Assembly: GCA_900557365.1 (NCBI GenBank)
Contig: UPXR01000015.1
Coordinates: forward strand, 1 to 15,004
Source: an uncultured Dialister sp.
GTDB taxonomy: Bacteria > Bacillota_C > Negativicutes > Veillonellales > Dialisteraceae
Length of the DNA: 15,004 nt
Reading direction: 5' to 3'
In this document: piece by piece, positions 14,957 to 15,004 of the stretch
Numbering within the stretch: the first letter of the stretch is position 1
Layout of the letters: every line of letters starts with the position of its first letter
Program-made: the position numbers and the translations under genes
Notes under the pieces: model-generated
What the model saw: only the letters and a program-made list of their open reading frames with translations
Told to the model about the DNA's origin: nothing
The model's database searches: none

Positions 14957-15004
14957 TCTGCTCCTCCTTTGGCTTTGCCAATTCTGCCTTGCAAGCCTCA
15001 TAGG

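Noticed and set aside
14895..15004. A minus-strand stretch entering from the right edge (EACKAELAKPKEEQINPV...) that could be a protein end
   Set aside because: Only about 35 codons are visible, it overlaps the acetyltransferase-like fragment on the other strand, and no family is recognisable.

Overview
The window looks like a chromosomal segment of a diderm (LPS-bearing) Firmicute of the class Negativicutes, perhaps a Dialister- or Megasphaera-like member of the Veillonellales. This is inferred from three things: a lipopolysaccharide-type family 8 glycosyltransferase and a phosphoethanolamine-transferase-like sulfatase sit beside Firmicute-like gyrB, mnmA and pgi; ribosome binding sites are strong and AGGAGG-like; and moderately GC-rich coding regions are packed between clean intrinsic terminators. 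No rRNA, tRNA, CRISPR array or intact mobile element was seen.

Layout. Positions 1-4086 (minus strand) hold an apparent operon read from right to left: pgi, then an LPS glycosyltransferase 1 bp downstream, then a polytopic sulfatase-fold envelope transferase that runs off the left edge. A 383-bp divergent intergenic region separates it from a plus-strand pair (4470-5953) of a crotonase-fold enzyme and an alpha/beta-hydrolase, overlapping by ATGA and closed by a terminator. Next come a single three-segment membrane protein of unknown function (6161-6838), then mnmA with a small conserved-looking partner (7016-8391), each unit with its own promoter and terminator.

From 8481 to 13889 everything is on the minus strand: gyrB with a near-consensus promoter, a membrane-anchored monofunctional peptidoglycan glycosyltransferase, a DASS/SLC13-type anion transporter, and a flavin-reductase-like protein. 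Well-formed hairpin terminators separate them, so most are probably transcribed alone. A large rod-like inverted repeat lies between the glycosyltransferase gene and the gyrB promoter, and an FNR-box-like sequence lies upstream of the transporter.

The right end (13911-15004) differs: it is visibly AT-rich and decayed. It holds a left-handed beta-helix acyltransferase split by one in-frame amber codon and a start-less fragment resembling an acetyltransferase. This looks like the edge of an acquired surface-polysaccharide region.

Most of the window is core metabolism and envelope biogenesis. I do not see a convincing undescribed multi-gene system. The most distinctive observations are the amber-interrupted acyltransferase, active-site deviations in the envelope sulfatase, crotonase and transporter, and several well-formed inverted repeats at regulatory positions.
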